NCBI GenBank assembly: GCA_949825045.1
Contig: OX463813.1
Coordinates: forward strand, 5,890,001 to 5,954,000
DNA from: Argyresthia goedartella
Taxonomy: Eukaryota; Arthropoda; Insecta; Lepidoptera; Argyresthiidae
Reading direction: 5' to 3'
DNA: 64,000 nucleotides
The notes beneath the pieces were generated by a model. It was not told where the DNA came from and did no database searches. It saw nothing but the letters and a program-made list of their open reading frames with translations. Made by a program: the position numbers and the translations under genes. This document shows positions 31,524-42,928 of the stretch, piece by piece. Positions within the stretch are counted from its first letter, which is position 1; each line of letters begins with the position of its first letter.

Positions 31524-32096
31524 TGTAGCGCTATGAAAATTCTCTGGGCAAAAAAGCCATGTTAGCCACCGAATCAGGAAATAGCGACACCTGATATTGT
31601 TTTTACTAATAATTATCTAAAATCTGAGATACAATTCTTCTGCGCCGGGACTGGGGCAATTTTGGCGGACGGGACGCAGCAAATGTTCTCAGCGTTGCTA
31701 ATTCACCTCTTGTAATTTATCCATAAATATGGTTTCGAATTTCAGCGGCGTCAAAATCGCCAATTTTTGTGACTGGAGAATGTTTATATCTTTTTTAATT
31801 TGGCGACGATAGTTTTTGTTGTCCCCCATCAACGTCAGCTGATTGATTTATCATACTTTTCTTGGCTGATACGAGTTACTGTAGCTTTAAGTGCATCCGC
31901 AACTCTGTCTCCTATACATTTCACCGTGGCAAAATACGGAGCTTGATAGGCCTGATTTTGGTGACTGCTGACACAGGGAGCATGCAATCTCTTACCGACT
32001 TAAGAGCCATTTATTAAACAAGAGTTTCGGTAAACTGAGGTTTGGACAATTTATAATTTACATCTGTTACTGGAATTTTCGACTGCCAGATAAATG
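31524..32096. other. No gene seen
   Basis: No supported feature. Confidence 0.4.
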
Positions 32097-32187
32097 TACA
32101 ATAAAGTATATGACCCTGCTAAGAAAATATACTTTATGGATATACAATAAAGTATGTAACCCTGCTAAGAAAATATACTTTATGGAG
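32097..32187 (+). repeat. 46-bp tandem duplication with internal palindrome
   Basis: Two copies (32097-32142 and 32143-32187). Each contains ataaagtat...atactttat, a potential 9-bp stem with a ~25-nt loop. Confidence 0.85.
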
Positions 32188-32661
32188 CTTTAATCCAATA
32201 TAGTTCAGTTATGTTAAGGCTACATAGTTGGTCGAGTGGATCGGGGAGGATGCGAGATATGGAGAGCATCAAACTCTCAGTTTCACTGTCTGTTTCTGGG
32301 ATATGATATATCTGACTCAAGGCCTTCCTGATTCGTCCCGGTTATATGCAGATTCAATCCAAAATCCGGGTTCTTTTCCATAGTACTCAATGAAATGTTT
32401 GGAAGAATATTTCCAGGTTTATATGGGTCGGGCGACTTTCTTCTTTCTTAATTCATATGTGAATGCGCCGTGGAGTAGATATGTGCATTAGTAACACATC
32501 CAGTGGTTTTTAATTAAAATTTAAATTAAGATCGTGAACTTTTCAATATCTTGGATGACTTCTACCGTTCTCAAAAATATATCTCAAGAGCACGTTTAGA
32601 TAAACGCTCATTCGCTACATAGCTATTGCTATCTTGCAGTAGCTATAGAGCGGAATGAGCA

Positions 32662-32782
32662 TAAGGCCTTCCGCACACAGAACTACTCGAAGGCGACTCG
32701 AGTCTGATACGTATAATCGCAAATCCTACGCATCGCTCTAAACAACGCCGCCATAAAATTTAGTTGTGTGTGGAAGGCCTAA
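32662..32782. repeat. Short MITE (~120 bp)
   Basis: Terminal repeats taaggccttccgcacacaga and tagttgtgtgtggaaggcct in inverse orientation, about 25 bp with few mismatches. Confidence 0.8.
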
Positions 32783-32923
32783 GATTCTTGCCGTGTTATT
32801 CTATTATTTGAAGGTCAGAATTAGTATGAAAACACAATTTCAATTTAAGTATTTATGGTTGATTTATTATCAATGTAACTTTACAATTAATATTATACGT
32901 GTAGTAAAAATATCAACAAGCTT

Positions 32924-33025
32924 TCATATAACTATAGAAATATTTAGCTGCCTTGAAAGAAAAAAGTAACTGCTAGGCAGGAGAGCATCCCTTTGGCAGA
33001 GAATGATTCTATTTCGAACATGTAC
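32924..33025 (-). CDS. Candidate terminal exon, low confidence
   Basis: A strong acceptor (TTTTTATTTGCAG on the minus strand) is followed in phase 0 by 33 codons, starting VHVRNRIILCQRDALLPSSY, and a stop. Phase and strand suit a last exon of the gene A/B family (compare exon 4 of gene B), but similarity is too weak to decide. Could be chance. Confidence 0.22.
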   Translation of the reverse strand, partial: VHVRNRIILCQRDALLPSSYFFLSRQLNISIVI

Positions 33026-33110
33026 CTGCAAATAAAAACCTCCGATTCATTAATTGAATAAATAATGGCTTTGCATTATTTATTATGCTACACAAATTGT
33101 TGAATGCTAA

Positions 33111-34085
33111 ATCAGACTGCTGCTCAACTTCCCATTATGACAAGGTTCACAATGACAAGTTCCCTTTTTGTCAATTTCCAAATTCGACTTTCCATATTGA
33201 CAACTTCAACATTTTACTTCGGAGGAGAGAGAAGGTTGGAAAGATTAGTTGGAAAGTGTCCTAGAGTCATGAAACTTTGTACAGGGGTTGCTTATTCTAG
33301 CTTCACTGGTATAGGCTCTCAGTCAGTATTAACGCTTTAATAAGTTTTATTTTGTTTCTTATCAACCGATATTCTTAAATAAAAAATTAAAAAGTAATAA
33401 TAAATGAACATATTATCAGATTTGATCTCAAACAATCTGATCACAGTCAATATCATGATTAGATTCCAATGCAATTTTATTCGGAAAATGGTGAAAATTT
33501 GCTATCTTGGAATGCAATACGGATCCTTAATTCGTTATGAAAAACCTAAAAAGTTAAAAACCATTTGCAAAACTTAAAGAAATAGACCCTTAATTTGTTA
33601 TGTGAAACTCAAAAAACTTGAAAATCGTACCCATATTTTAAAACTTTAATTATGTGTGAACGCCCCCTTGGAATGCAAAATGGAACCTAATTTCACATTG
33701 GAAATTTAAAAATACGAAATTAAGAAAAGCTATAGCACACTGACTATTTTACATTTACAAGAGAGTGGCAACGCCAAAAAAAACGTGGAAACAATTGACC
33801 GTGACTAGATAAAAATCACTGACCATGTGATCCGTTGATAATGACTAGCGTTGTATAGAAGTCAGTTTTGACAAAAAGCAGCTCAAAATAGCTTACGTTT
33901 GTTTCGGGGTTAAAGTAATTTTTAGGTTAAATGGGTTATCGCCCTTGACTCAAACACAAAATTTTATCGAATTGAGAAGTTGTCTTAATAGAAAATTGTC
34001 GACCTGGGAAGTAGTCCAAGTGGGAAGTTGTCAATATGAAAACTTGTCATTATGCAAGGTGCATAATCATAATGGGCAGTAAGAA
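33111..34085. repeat. DNA element with clustered subterminal repeats
   Basis: Left: cttcccattatgacaaggtt, acaatgacaagttccc, ccatattgacaacttc. Right, inverted: gggaagttgtcaatatgaaa, acttgtcattatgcaaggtg, ataatggg. The same TTGTCAnnATG / CATnnTGACAA motif occurs at least six times near the ends. No transposase. Non-autonomous DNA transposon inferred. Confidence 0.65.
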
Positions 34086-34104
34086 TATGTAATAGAATAT
34101 ATGT

Positions 34105-34165
34105 TATAGCACACACTCACACAACAACACACACACACACACACTCTCACACACACACAACAAGT
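34105..34165 (+). repeat. CA microsatellite
   Basis: Interrupted (CA)n run with CAA and CTC interruptions. Confidence 0.9.
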
Positions 34166-34334
34166 AATAGCAACAAAGTAGGTTTCAGATCAAGTGTGAC
34201 GTTGGTGTTGTTGAAGGGCCCGGACTCAGCATAATAATAAAATTAGACTCAAAATTTTGCATGTCACCAGGTGGTCCATATGAAGCAGCATTATAGGTGT
34301 GTTTATAATATTACTAACTATTATTACATAAATA

Positions 34335-34600
34335 AATGTAGCCCATTAATGTCCCCACCGAGGGGCACATGTCTTTACCCAGATTCGAGTAAGATTAAGC
34401 CGTACTCCACCACGCTGGCTCAGTGCGGGTTGGTGGAGGGGTTTTACGACCACTACCACGTAGCGATAGTAGCCGGACCCTACAGCATAACGTGTCATCC
34501 GAAACACTGAACGTCCGATACTGTACATAAGATAAATTAATTATCTTATTGTTACTTGGTTAGGTTTCAAACCTGAATCTCCTGTGTGAGAAGTTTTTTA
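34335..34600 (-). repeat. SINE S1, copy 1
   Basis: Shares ccccaccgaggggcac, ggtggaggggttttacgacc, gtagcgatagtagccg and a tRNA-like head (reading leftwards from ~34600) with 58470-58720. The B box is degraded (tttcaaacctgaatc). A further scrap is at 41864-41896. Confidence 0.75.
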
Positions 34601-35329
34601 AAGACACCAATAATATTTATAATAGGGTGAAAACAATGTATGGGCCCTGGAAGAAAACTGCCTTCAATCCTGGAGATAGCTCATTTTATATAAAGTAAAC
34701 ATACTTTTATTTTTTAAAAGAAACAATTATTGCATTCAAAGATTTTCTAAAATATTTTTCTCTGGGAAAATTGTTCATAATGGCGGTAACTATCATTCCC
34801 TAAAATATGGTCAACTAATTAAATGTCACCTTGTATATATGTATATTAAGTTTGGTTAGGGTTATGTAAATAATGTCTCGTATGCTACTGATTGTATTCA
34901 TCCTCAATAAAACACATCCTATCTTATCATGTAAATCTAACATCTAGGAATATCACGCTTTTGAAAAAAAATACCAATTACAACACGATTATTTCACAAG
35001 AACTGTTTTTTAATGCGGGTTGGCTTGTTTAACCTCTCAAGGCCCCAAGGCATCATATGATGCCAAATCCCCATTATAGATTTTGATTTTCTTTTCCATG
35101 GCAAAAGATTCAAAATCGCGATGCCCCAAAAAACCTCGAGCATTGAGAAGTTAACCCTAAGGAGGAGAATGGAGACCTAAAGGAGAATGCAATCTCTTTC
35201 CAAACCACTTTTTTCAGAAAAAAAAAAAACAAAGAAATGACAACTGACAGCTGTCAAAATTCGACTTTGAGGTAATAGACGTAAATACGAATGTATCACA
35301 GACTTGCAAAATTTACTATACAGCATCGA

Positions 35330-36129
35330 ACAGCAGCAGAACTATTTAGTTTAAATTTATGTCAGCCAAAGTCTTTCAGTGACATTTTCATCGATTTTTT
35401 ATCGATGTTATATTGTTTTTAACGAAAAAACCCAGAAGTTACAGTTGATCGGTAATAATTGCTATTTGAAACAATAATTGATTAATTTTTCATTAATTTC
35501 TAATTAAGTAGGTACTGTTTAAGTAATCAAACAAAACTTGTTCTAGGCATCTGTCTTAAACTGTCATCTAGACATGTTTTTATAGTCCTTTTGACCGCTT
35601 AATGAATGGACTGACCCGAAATGGATCGTTATTTTCAACCTTATTGCTTGGTAATAAAATTCAAGACCTATGAAACCATATATGGGTTAGTATGCAGTAA
35701 ATGGTTAAAGTGCTGGAAAATTAACTCTGCTTAACCTTTCGAGCTACCTGGTTATGAGCCATCGCATTTTGAACCTGATAACATTTTAATAAAGTTCACC
35801 AGGACATACGGAGTGAGCATACATTTTTTTCTCCCCAAAAAAAAAATGTGAAGGTTTTTATGTGCGAACGTTTTTTAAATTCCCTATTGTTCTATCTTTT
35901 GAGAAATTATTTACAAAAAAACTCTTAAATTATTGAAATTGCCTCTGAACCTAATTGAGGAAGAAAAAATCCTCCTCTAATTTTTTCTTCAGATTGGTGG
36001 CGTACTTGTTAGAAAATTTCAGCTTTCCTGGATAAAAACGAAACGGTAAGACTTTGACTGACATAAATGTGGCCTTAATGTTTCTAAATGGTCTTATACT
36101 ATCTTCGTTTTAAGGCTTCAAACACCCTG
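35330..36129. repeat. Inverted-repeat element family M3, copy 2
   Basis: Diverged match to 8087-8896 (ttttatcgatgttatattgt, aacaataattgatta, tcagattggtgg, and the terminus tatcttcgttttaaggctt then caaacaccctg). It ends 5 bp from the stop codon of gene B, so the gene B 3' UTR and polyadenylation signal probably lie within it. Confidence 0.65.
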
Positions 36130-36134
36130 AATAT

Positions 36135-36260
36135 TTATAAAAATGAATCACTGCGCGTTAGTTTCACTAAAACTCCAAATATGTACCATTTAAAATTCGC
36201 TCCGGCGTTTTTGTAGTAACGATAAAAATCTTCGATATTTATCCGTGGGCTGTAGTGTCC
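36135..36260 (-). CDS. Gene B exon 4 (terminal)
   Basis: Acceptor TTTATTTTCAG, then GGA CAC TAC in phase 0; 41 codons and a TAA (36135-36137). The peptide contains GHYSPRINIEDFYRYYKN and ANFKWYIFGVLVKLTRSD. Joined to exon 3 ending NCTGLP, it forms a C-x4-G-x-Y pattern followed by an FKW block, as in the last strand of many insect secreted lipid-binding-like domains. The intron from exon 3 is 5.4 kb of repeats. It could instead end a different paralogue. Confidence 0.7.
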   Translation of the reverse strand, partial: GHYSPRINIEDFYRYYKNAGANFKWYIFGVLVKLTRSDSFL

Positions 36261-36723
36261 CTGAAAATAAACAAAATATAAATCTTAGTTTTGATTAAAA
36301 AAACAAAGACTCTAAACGTCACCCTTTTTCCATACAGGGTGGCAGAGGCACAGTTATGCCCTCGTCTATTTATTTATTTATATTTGTAACAATACGCTCG
36401 ACTCAGGGAAGATAGTTTACGTATCGCTTGTGATTAAAATTGGTTTTTAATTTTCCGTCGCATAATATTGATTCACAAATTGCCGTGTTCAAGTTGTCCT
36501 GATATAACTGCAACGCGCGGACATGCCCGGCTGGTCCAGGAATGCGCGTGCGCCGCGTGCTGACTGCCAGATATTGGGAACGCGGCAGCAAGCGAAGGAA
36601 CTAAGGCCACAATACAATGATTTGTAGGTATATTTAGCGGTTATTTTATTGCATTAGTGTCATGTAAATAACCGCCCCTGAGTACAAAATAACACACAAG
36701 TATTACAATATGGGGTACAGGTT

Positions 36724-36948
36724 GACATTTAATTAGCTGAATTTGGGGAATTATAGTACCCATAATTATAAACAACTTTCTCCAAGAAACATATGGTCGC
36801 AAACGAAAAAAAATATTAAGTCTCCCATAGTAACTTGTAATCAGCTTATAGGGTCAGTGTACTTTTAATTGCGACCATATGTTTCTTGGGGAAAGTTGTT
36901 ATTCATCGTTATCATTCCCCAAAATATGTTCAGCTAATTAAATGTTAT
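36724..36948. repeat. Fold-back MITE
   Basis: tgacatttaattagctgaat on the left pairs with ttcagctaattaaatgttat on the right. Inner arms aactttctccaagaaacata / tatgtttcttggggaaagtt. A related end occurs near 34740-34845. Confidence 0.85.
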
Positions 36949-36972
36949 GTTAAAAATATGTTACAATGAGAA

Positions 36973-37117
36973 TAAGGCTCTGTTTCAATTACAATTTTAT
37001 CGAGAAGATAAGTCCTATTGAACAGAAAAAATGTTCAATGTTGTACGTAAAATGTCAGATTTATCTGTTCAATAATACTTATCTTCTCGATAAAATTTTA
37101 ATTGAAACAGGGCCTTA
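36973..37117. repeat. Short MITE (145 bp)
   Basis: taaggctctgtttcaattac...tattgaacag on the left and ctgttcaata...aattgaaacagggcctta on the right, about 55 bp paired. Confidence 0.88.
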
Positions 37118-37678
37118 ATATTGTATTAAAATATATAAACTAATTTAATATAAGTTCTTAACCCATACTTGGAATTCAAAATATATAATTGTCAAAATGT
37201 CTAATGGTAGGATTGAAGTTCATATAAGCTTGGCATGCATAACGCTCAAATTGATAAACGTATAAATAAAAGTGGGAAAACAGCGATACAGTATTTTCTC
37301 AGCTTAAATTTATTAAGAATCATGCTCACACATTTCGGTAATATAAAAATATTTTGACCTAGAAACAGAAATTAAACCTCAGAACTGAAATCCTCCTATC
37401 CTAAAACCTAAAAAAGTGGTATAGATTTTTTTCTAATATTGGGTACTTACCTATGAAATTGGCGAATTTTTCTTACAGATTCGGGAATTCATCATTCGAG
37501 TAATTCAATAGCTATTTCCAGTTTTTTTTATTGTTTTAAAATTAATTTCAATATTTTCCATCTACTTATTAAAATTTCTTTTAATTTTCAGTTTGATAAC
37601 TAAAATGTTATCTTCAAAATCAGTGCCTCCTAAATGTCATCAATTTTAATGATAATATTCGTAATATTTTTTTACAGC

Positions 37679-37906
37679 TGCCACTTTTCAAAAAATATAT
37701 AAAATTTTCTGTTAGCTAAATGTTGTGTCATTCATACACTCAAAGTTTATAAAATTTGGATCTGTCATTCCTAAAGAAAATACAAAAATGGTTGCCACTT
37801 TTCAAAAAATATATAAAATTTTCTGTTAGCTAAATGTTGTGTCATTCATACACTCAAAGTTTATAAAATTTGGATCTGTCATTCCTAAAGAAAATACAAA
37901 AATGGT
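37679..37906 (+). repeat. Perfect 114-bp tandem duplication
   Basis: Copies 37679-37792 and 37793-37906 look identical by eye (tgccacttttcaaaaaatat ... aaatacaaaaatggt), so the duplication is recent or homogenised. Confidence 0.92.
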
Positions 37907-38059
37907 TGTACTGAAAATTGAGTTAACTTCAATTTCTCCATACAAAACGCCAATTTCATAGCAATTTAAAAAACCGCCCATCTTTTAAAAAGGTTAGTAT
38001 TTAATCGCACATCAAAAATACTGATGTGCACAGCAAAAAAAGGATCAGCAAAAACACTT

Positions 38060-38520
38060 TTTATGTTTTATAGTTGTTTATGTGACTGCTACATAATGGA
38101 GGGCATTAATACTCGAGAGTGGGTTCATAATAATATCACTCGAGAGTTTTAATGCCTAATTATGTACAGTTACATACACTATTTTATCTACACACATATC
38201 ATAAGCTCTCTTTAATGTGTTCAGGAACCGCATGTTTGACCGGCATTGTGGCAATGATAATTGCTCTGCAGTTGTTTAGCTTGTTCTGTAGTACCAACTT
38301 CACAGACAAGACAAACCAGGCGGGCGTCGGCGTTCGAAATTTCAATGTCATAATATGTAGAAAAATTACACATTATGGTCATAATGTACAAATTTTCAGA
38401 TAAGAAATGACTTTTTACCAAATACTTTTACATTATGCTGGTCTTAACGTGCGGTTTTTAGAAGCAGTAAAGAGAGTTCATGGTACTTGTGTAGATAAAA
38501 TATTTTATCTACACACGTAT
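38060..38520 (+). repeat. MITE-like repeat family M1, copy 3
   Basis: Direct match to 5475-5893, including tactcgagagtgggttcata, atgcctaattatgtacagtt, ggaaccgcatgtttgaccgg and ggtttttagaagcagtaaag. Confidence 0.8.
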
Positions 38521-38649
38521 CATAAACAGCTATTAGAAACGCAACGAAAAGTGATTTGGCCGAACACCTAATACCGAGTATTCAGCGCAAATATGCACAT
38601 ACCGTAAAAGCACGTGAGAGTTCGCGAAACTTCAGACTACAGAACTTAA

Positions 38650-39110
38650 GGGATATGTTTCTCATAAGTTATGTTCATTACAGCTTTTGTGTTTTCTTAT
38701 TTATTTATTTTTTGTAAAATGTTATTTTGAGACATCTTACTGGTACTTATAGATACGATGTTAAAATATTGTTATTAGATTAGATTATTTCTTTATTGTA
38801 CATTGTGGCAAAAAAAACAGGAAAATTGAAAAAATGCACAAGTCATTTTCGTGAGCGGGTGCTGCTTGGGGGGACTGGTCCAGTTTGGTTTCTCATAAGT
38901 TATGTTCATTACAGCATTTTTTCGTTCTTATTTCTTTCTTTCTTTCTTTCTTTCTTTCTTTTTTTTGTAAAATTGTTATTTTGAGACATCTTATTGGCAG
39001 TTATATAGGTTGATACGATAGTACAGTATTGTCATTAGATTAGATTATTTTCAATCTTTATTATTAATGATTATTTAATTGATTTTATTGTACATTGTGG
39101 TAGATAAAAA
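38650..39110 (+). repeat. Imperfect direct repeat with TTTC microsatellite
   Basis: tctcataagttatgttcattacag ... attttgagacatctta ... agattagattatttc ... attgtacattgtgg occurs at 38659-38807 and again at 38890-39100. The second copy carries a (TTTC)n run at 38935-38962. Confidence 0.8.
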
Positions 39111-40214
39111 TTATAAGGACAAAAAGTTCCAACAATTCCAACCCCGTAGAGTTTCTTGGTACTATCTTCTCTGATGGGTCCATTTCCGAAGCACTGGTAT
39201 AGTTAATGGAATTTCCTTTCCTGTGCGAAATTCAGCCATGAATCGAAAGGGAAATTTACTTTTTTAAACTCAAACCACAATCAGTTACTCATCAGTTTAG
39301 TCGATCATAATTAATTTATTTTTCTCCATGTACAAGTGTCTGACTTGTAAAAGTGCATTATTTTTGCTTACTTACCCCTCGAGCACACTTGGGTACTGAA
39401 GTACCCAAAAACCCGTTTTAGGTTCTAAATTTTATTACCATGGCATAAGGCATAAAATCGTGAACCCTCGAAAAAAACGAGGGGTTACGATAAAATATTT
39501 GAGTTTGAGTTTGAGTTAGAGTTAGAGTCAGATTAGGTATGGATGAATTGGCTGTATGGTCGAAGGACTGGCCTGTTCAGATGGACGAAGAATATATATA
39601 AAAAATGGCACTTGTTTCGTTAGAAGTATTTTGAACGAAAACAAAAATGCTTGAAATAATTGAAAATATTTTTTTTTACAGATTTATTAACCTTTTCTCT
39701 GTTTATTAAAAAATAAAGTTAATTATAACGTTATTTTTTACGTGTAAAAAGCTTTTAAAATCAGTGAGCTTTTAAAAAGCCTTTCCCGTCACTTAATCTA
39801 TAAATTTAAACCCTATCAAAAATTCATATAGTCATCTAAGAAGTTTTACTTCAAATATACTTTTCAAGGTACTTTTATATGTAGCGAGAAACAGATTCGT
39901 TGCAAACCCGTTTATATGAATTCCCGAGCTAATCTTGTCAAGACACGCATACTTTCTCATTGTTTCTGTCAGTTTCAATGGCTTGTAATTTGCTGTTTAT
40001 TGTCATTTTAGTTACCTTCGCGGTAGTTTTTTAAAACATATTGTAGCCCTATATTTTAACTAGGTTCGTATAGTTCCTTCGCAACGAAAAGTCTAACGCA
40101 GTAATTTGTTTTAACTGTCATAAAACCAGAGCATTATCGAAACGTTTCGGTTTGAGAGTTGCCGTACTACGATTTTTTTGGTAAAATAACTTCTCGAAAA
40201 AAGAAGAAAGGTTT
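39111..40214. other. No gene seen
   Basis: AT-rich intronic sequence of gene B. Contains short GAGTTT/GAGTTA iterations near 39502. Confidence 0.4.
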
Positions 40215-40865
40215 CTATCGTATTAAAAAACCGGATCGAAATGGGTTACAGTTACTACTTTGATCCCATTTTGCATCAATGATTTGTCCAACGAACGTTT
40301 GGTTCTGCACCAACAAACCTAATATATTTTTGATGATGTAAACTCCGTTTTGTTTTTGTCGGGAAAATTGACAGTTCGGAATTTTTGTCGTTGGAGGTGG
40401 TCGCCCGCCTTCTAGAAAAACTGGTGGGCTCGTGGTTATATAATACGGAGATTTCGCCTGAGGGGCTTTCTGTTATCTCCAGAGTTGGTGGCAGGCAGCT
40501 CACGATGAACGGTTGTAAGATAAGTTAAGTTTGTAAGGAGTTAGGTTAAGCCCGGCCACCGAAGATCGGACCCTTTATTTTTATTGATAACCTGTTAATA
40601 AGTCATCACTTTAAGCACCAGTTATTTTTTTGATTGCAAGGGACTTCCCAACCTAAGAAATTAAAAGGTTACAATGTTTCGTTGATACTTGTCCAATTTT
40701 ATTTTCACTTTTTTTTTCACAATTTACTTTTCTTACGTAATTATTGGGATTCGAGAGATGAGAGATGGGGAATAAAACTTTCAAATTATTTTCCACGTAG
40801 TGAGCGCTAATTGTCTGAGAACAACACAGAATATGTCAGCAAAGATTTTCTTGAATTCGAGGTTA

Positions 40866-41505
40866 CAAATGAAGTAAGTAAAGCTACTTTAAAAACAGAG
40901 TTTCGTTAAGAGGTAACAAATGAGTCACTGAGTTAGCAAGTGAAGCATGTTGAAGCAAAGAGATTCGTTATGAGGCTACAAATGAATCACTAAGTTAGTG
41001 AGTAAAGTAACTTTAAGCAAAGACTTTCGTTATTGGGTTACAAATGAATCACTAAGTTAGTGAGTAAAGTAACTTTAAGCAAGGAGTTTCGTTATAGGGT
41101 TACAAAGGAATCACTGAGTTAGTGAGTAAAGTAACTTTAAGCAAGGAGTTTCGTTACGAGGTGACAAATGAATCACTGAGTTAGTGAGTAAAGTAACTTT
41201 AAGCAAGGAGTTTCGTTATGGGGTTACAAATGAATCACTGAGTTAGTGAGTAAAGTAACTTTAAGCAAAGAGTTTTGTTATGGGGGTTACAAATGAATCA
41301 CTGAGTTAGTGAGTAAAGTAACTTTGAGCAAGGAGTTTCGTTATGAGGTTACAAATGAATCACTGAGTTAGTGGGTAAAGTATCTTTAAGCAAGGAGTTT
41401 CGTTATGAGGCTACAAATGAATCAATGAGTTAGGGATTAAAGTAACTTTAAACAAGAAGTTCGTTATGAGGTAACAAATGAGTCACTGAATTAGTGAGTA
41501 AAGTC
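40866..41505 (+). repeat. 62-bp minisatellite, about ten copies
   Basis: Unit: ttacaaatgaatcactgagt, tagtgagtaaagtaacttta, agcaaggagtttcgttatga, gg. The period is 62 bp exactly over the central copies (starts at 40977, 41039, 41101, 41163, 41225). The outer copies are more diverged. The array lies in gene B intron 3 and ends ~120 bp from the exon 3 donor. Confidence 0.93.
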
Positions 41506-41629
41506 TCCGACTCACAGTGTCCTCTACCAAAAAGTTGGGATGGGGAAGATAAACATCAATTTGAAAGGTGAGTTTGGTTATGATGTTGATGACGGAGACT
41601 ATGACGATAATGCAGACGATGATACTTAC

Positions 41630-41791
41630 CGGCAAGCCAGTGCAATTGGACTTGACGTAGTTGACCTTTAATTTCTTTAGCATCAACTCCGCTATTGGGT
41701 TCGTGCAATGAATGTTATCGACAATGAAATCCATCTTTCGATCAGAACCTCTTCTTTCCAAGTTAAACAAGCGAAATCCTCGGATTCGGAA
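41630..41791 (-). CDS. Gene B exon 3
   Basis: A 162-bp exon of 54 codons, phase 0 at both ends; acceptor TGTTTTCAG, donor GTAAGT. The peptide runs from FRIRGFRLFNLERRG through DNIHCTNPIAELMLKKLKV to SNCTGLP. Cys positions 29 and 50 equal those of gene A exon 3, and [DE]-x(2)-x-C-T-x(3)-A is shared. The D-x2-C-x2-NPIA-x-L-x-LK-x-L pattern resembles the DUF1091-type core of insect secreted proteins (inference). Confidence 0.87.
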
Positions 41792-42362
41792 CTGAAAACA
41801 TTTACAGAGTTTTCATTAGCTTACCAAATTATTTAACTTATCTATTTATTCATTAAAGCGTAAGTGGTGGAGTATGGCTCAATCTTACTCGTAAAGCCCG
41901 TGATCCTCGGTTATAATCATAAGTTTGTCGTGGATAAAGCTTTTCCAGATGAATGTTGTGTGTAGTGTAGTTCTGTTAATTGATTGTTGATTACATTTGA
42001 GACGTCAAGCGCTGTCAAACAGTGCTTGAGCGTGGTCCGCCCTTGGTCTGTGCTGATTTTGTTTATGGCCACACTGACGGAAACGTCAAAGTATGAACGC
42101 AGCCTTCAGTATGGTTTGACAGGTGGGAAGTAATAATGGAACGCGGCGATAAAGACCATAAATACAGAGGCGGGTGGCCATGTTGGGTTTTGATTGAAAA
42201 ACGGTGTCGAACGGACGCAAGGGCGGAACTCGCTACGTCTTTTCTAATCGTATCGTATAAGATCGATCGCTATTGTAAATGAGTTGTAAATTGCGTGGGG
42301 TAACTCAATAATTATAAGGAAGATTGCACAAAGACGAGTTTCTATCTTTCATCCGAAACAAG

Positions 42363-42464
42363 ATGTCGGACTGTGACGAAGCCGAGGATGAATATGGTTC
42401 GCCGCCGCCCTCTCCAACGCTACCTCCTTCAAGTTTATTTCAATACACAGTCTACTATAATTAA
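42363..42464 (+). CDS. Orphan first-exon-like ORF (plus strand)
   Basis: Preceded by ~240 bp of comparatively CpG-rich sequence, an ATG in a favourable context (acaagATGTCG) opens MSDCDEAEDEYGSPPPSPTL and PPSSLFQ: acidic then Pro/Ser-rich, like the start of a nuclear regulator. The frame then runs into the tail of a LINE at about 42455 and stops. No donor was found, so it may be a truncated or captured first exon. Not recognised. Confidence 0.33.
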   Translation: MSDCDEAEDEYGSPPPSPTLPPSSLFQYTVYYN

Positions 42465-42928
42465 TTTATTTATTTATTTATTTAATATACAAGTACGACA
42501 TTACAGGTATACACCCAATGCGCTGTACAAAGTCAAATATTTATACAATGTCAGTATCAATTTAGGTAAGTCGATTTCACAGGTAGGGAACAAAGGGTAC
42601 AAATTCGTAGAAAATACTACATATTAAATTACATTAAACATTAAATTCAGGTCAAATTCAAATAGTATTAAACATTATTAGGTATGTCAAGGGTACTGAA
42701 ATAAAATGTCAATGCAAAAAATAATAATAATAATTCCAAGACAACACTTTCACTCCTTCATCTCGCAGAACCTGCCACATTCTCGCACAATATGCCTCCA
42801 CTCATCACCAAACAGATCAGTCAATGGTGCTGCTGCCAGCAGAGCATTGAGGCTATCCCGCGCCCTCACACGCCGCGTACCGATAAGCACGGCGCAGTCA
42901 CTGTCACCTCGCAACAATCGACACACAG

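Noticed and set aside
40215..40503. Possible exon on the minus strand reading PNCQFSRQKQNGVYIIKN
   Set aside because: The frame is open with an acceptor-like CAG at 40470, and NGVYIIKN superficially fits the gene A/B family ending, but 36135-36260 joins exon 3 more naturally. A competing frame (40276-40503) is equally open, so I do not call it.
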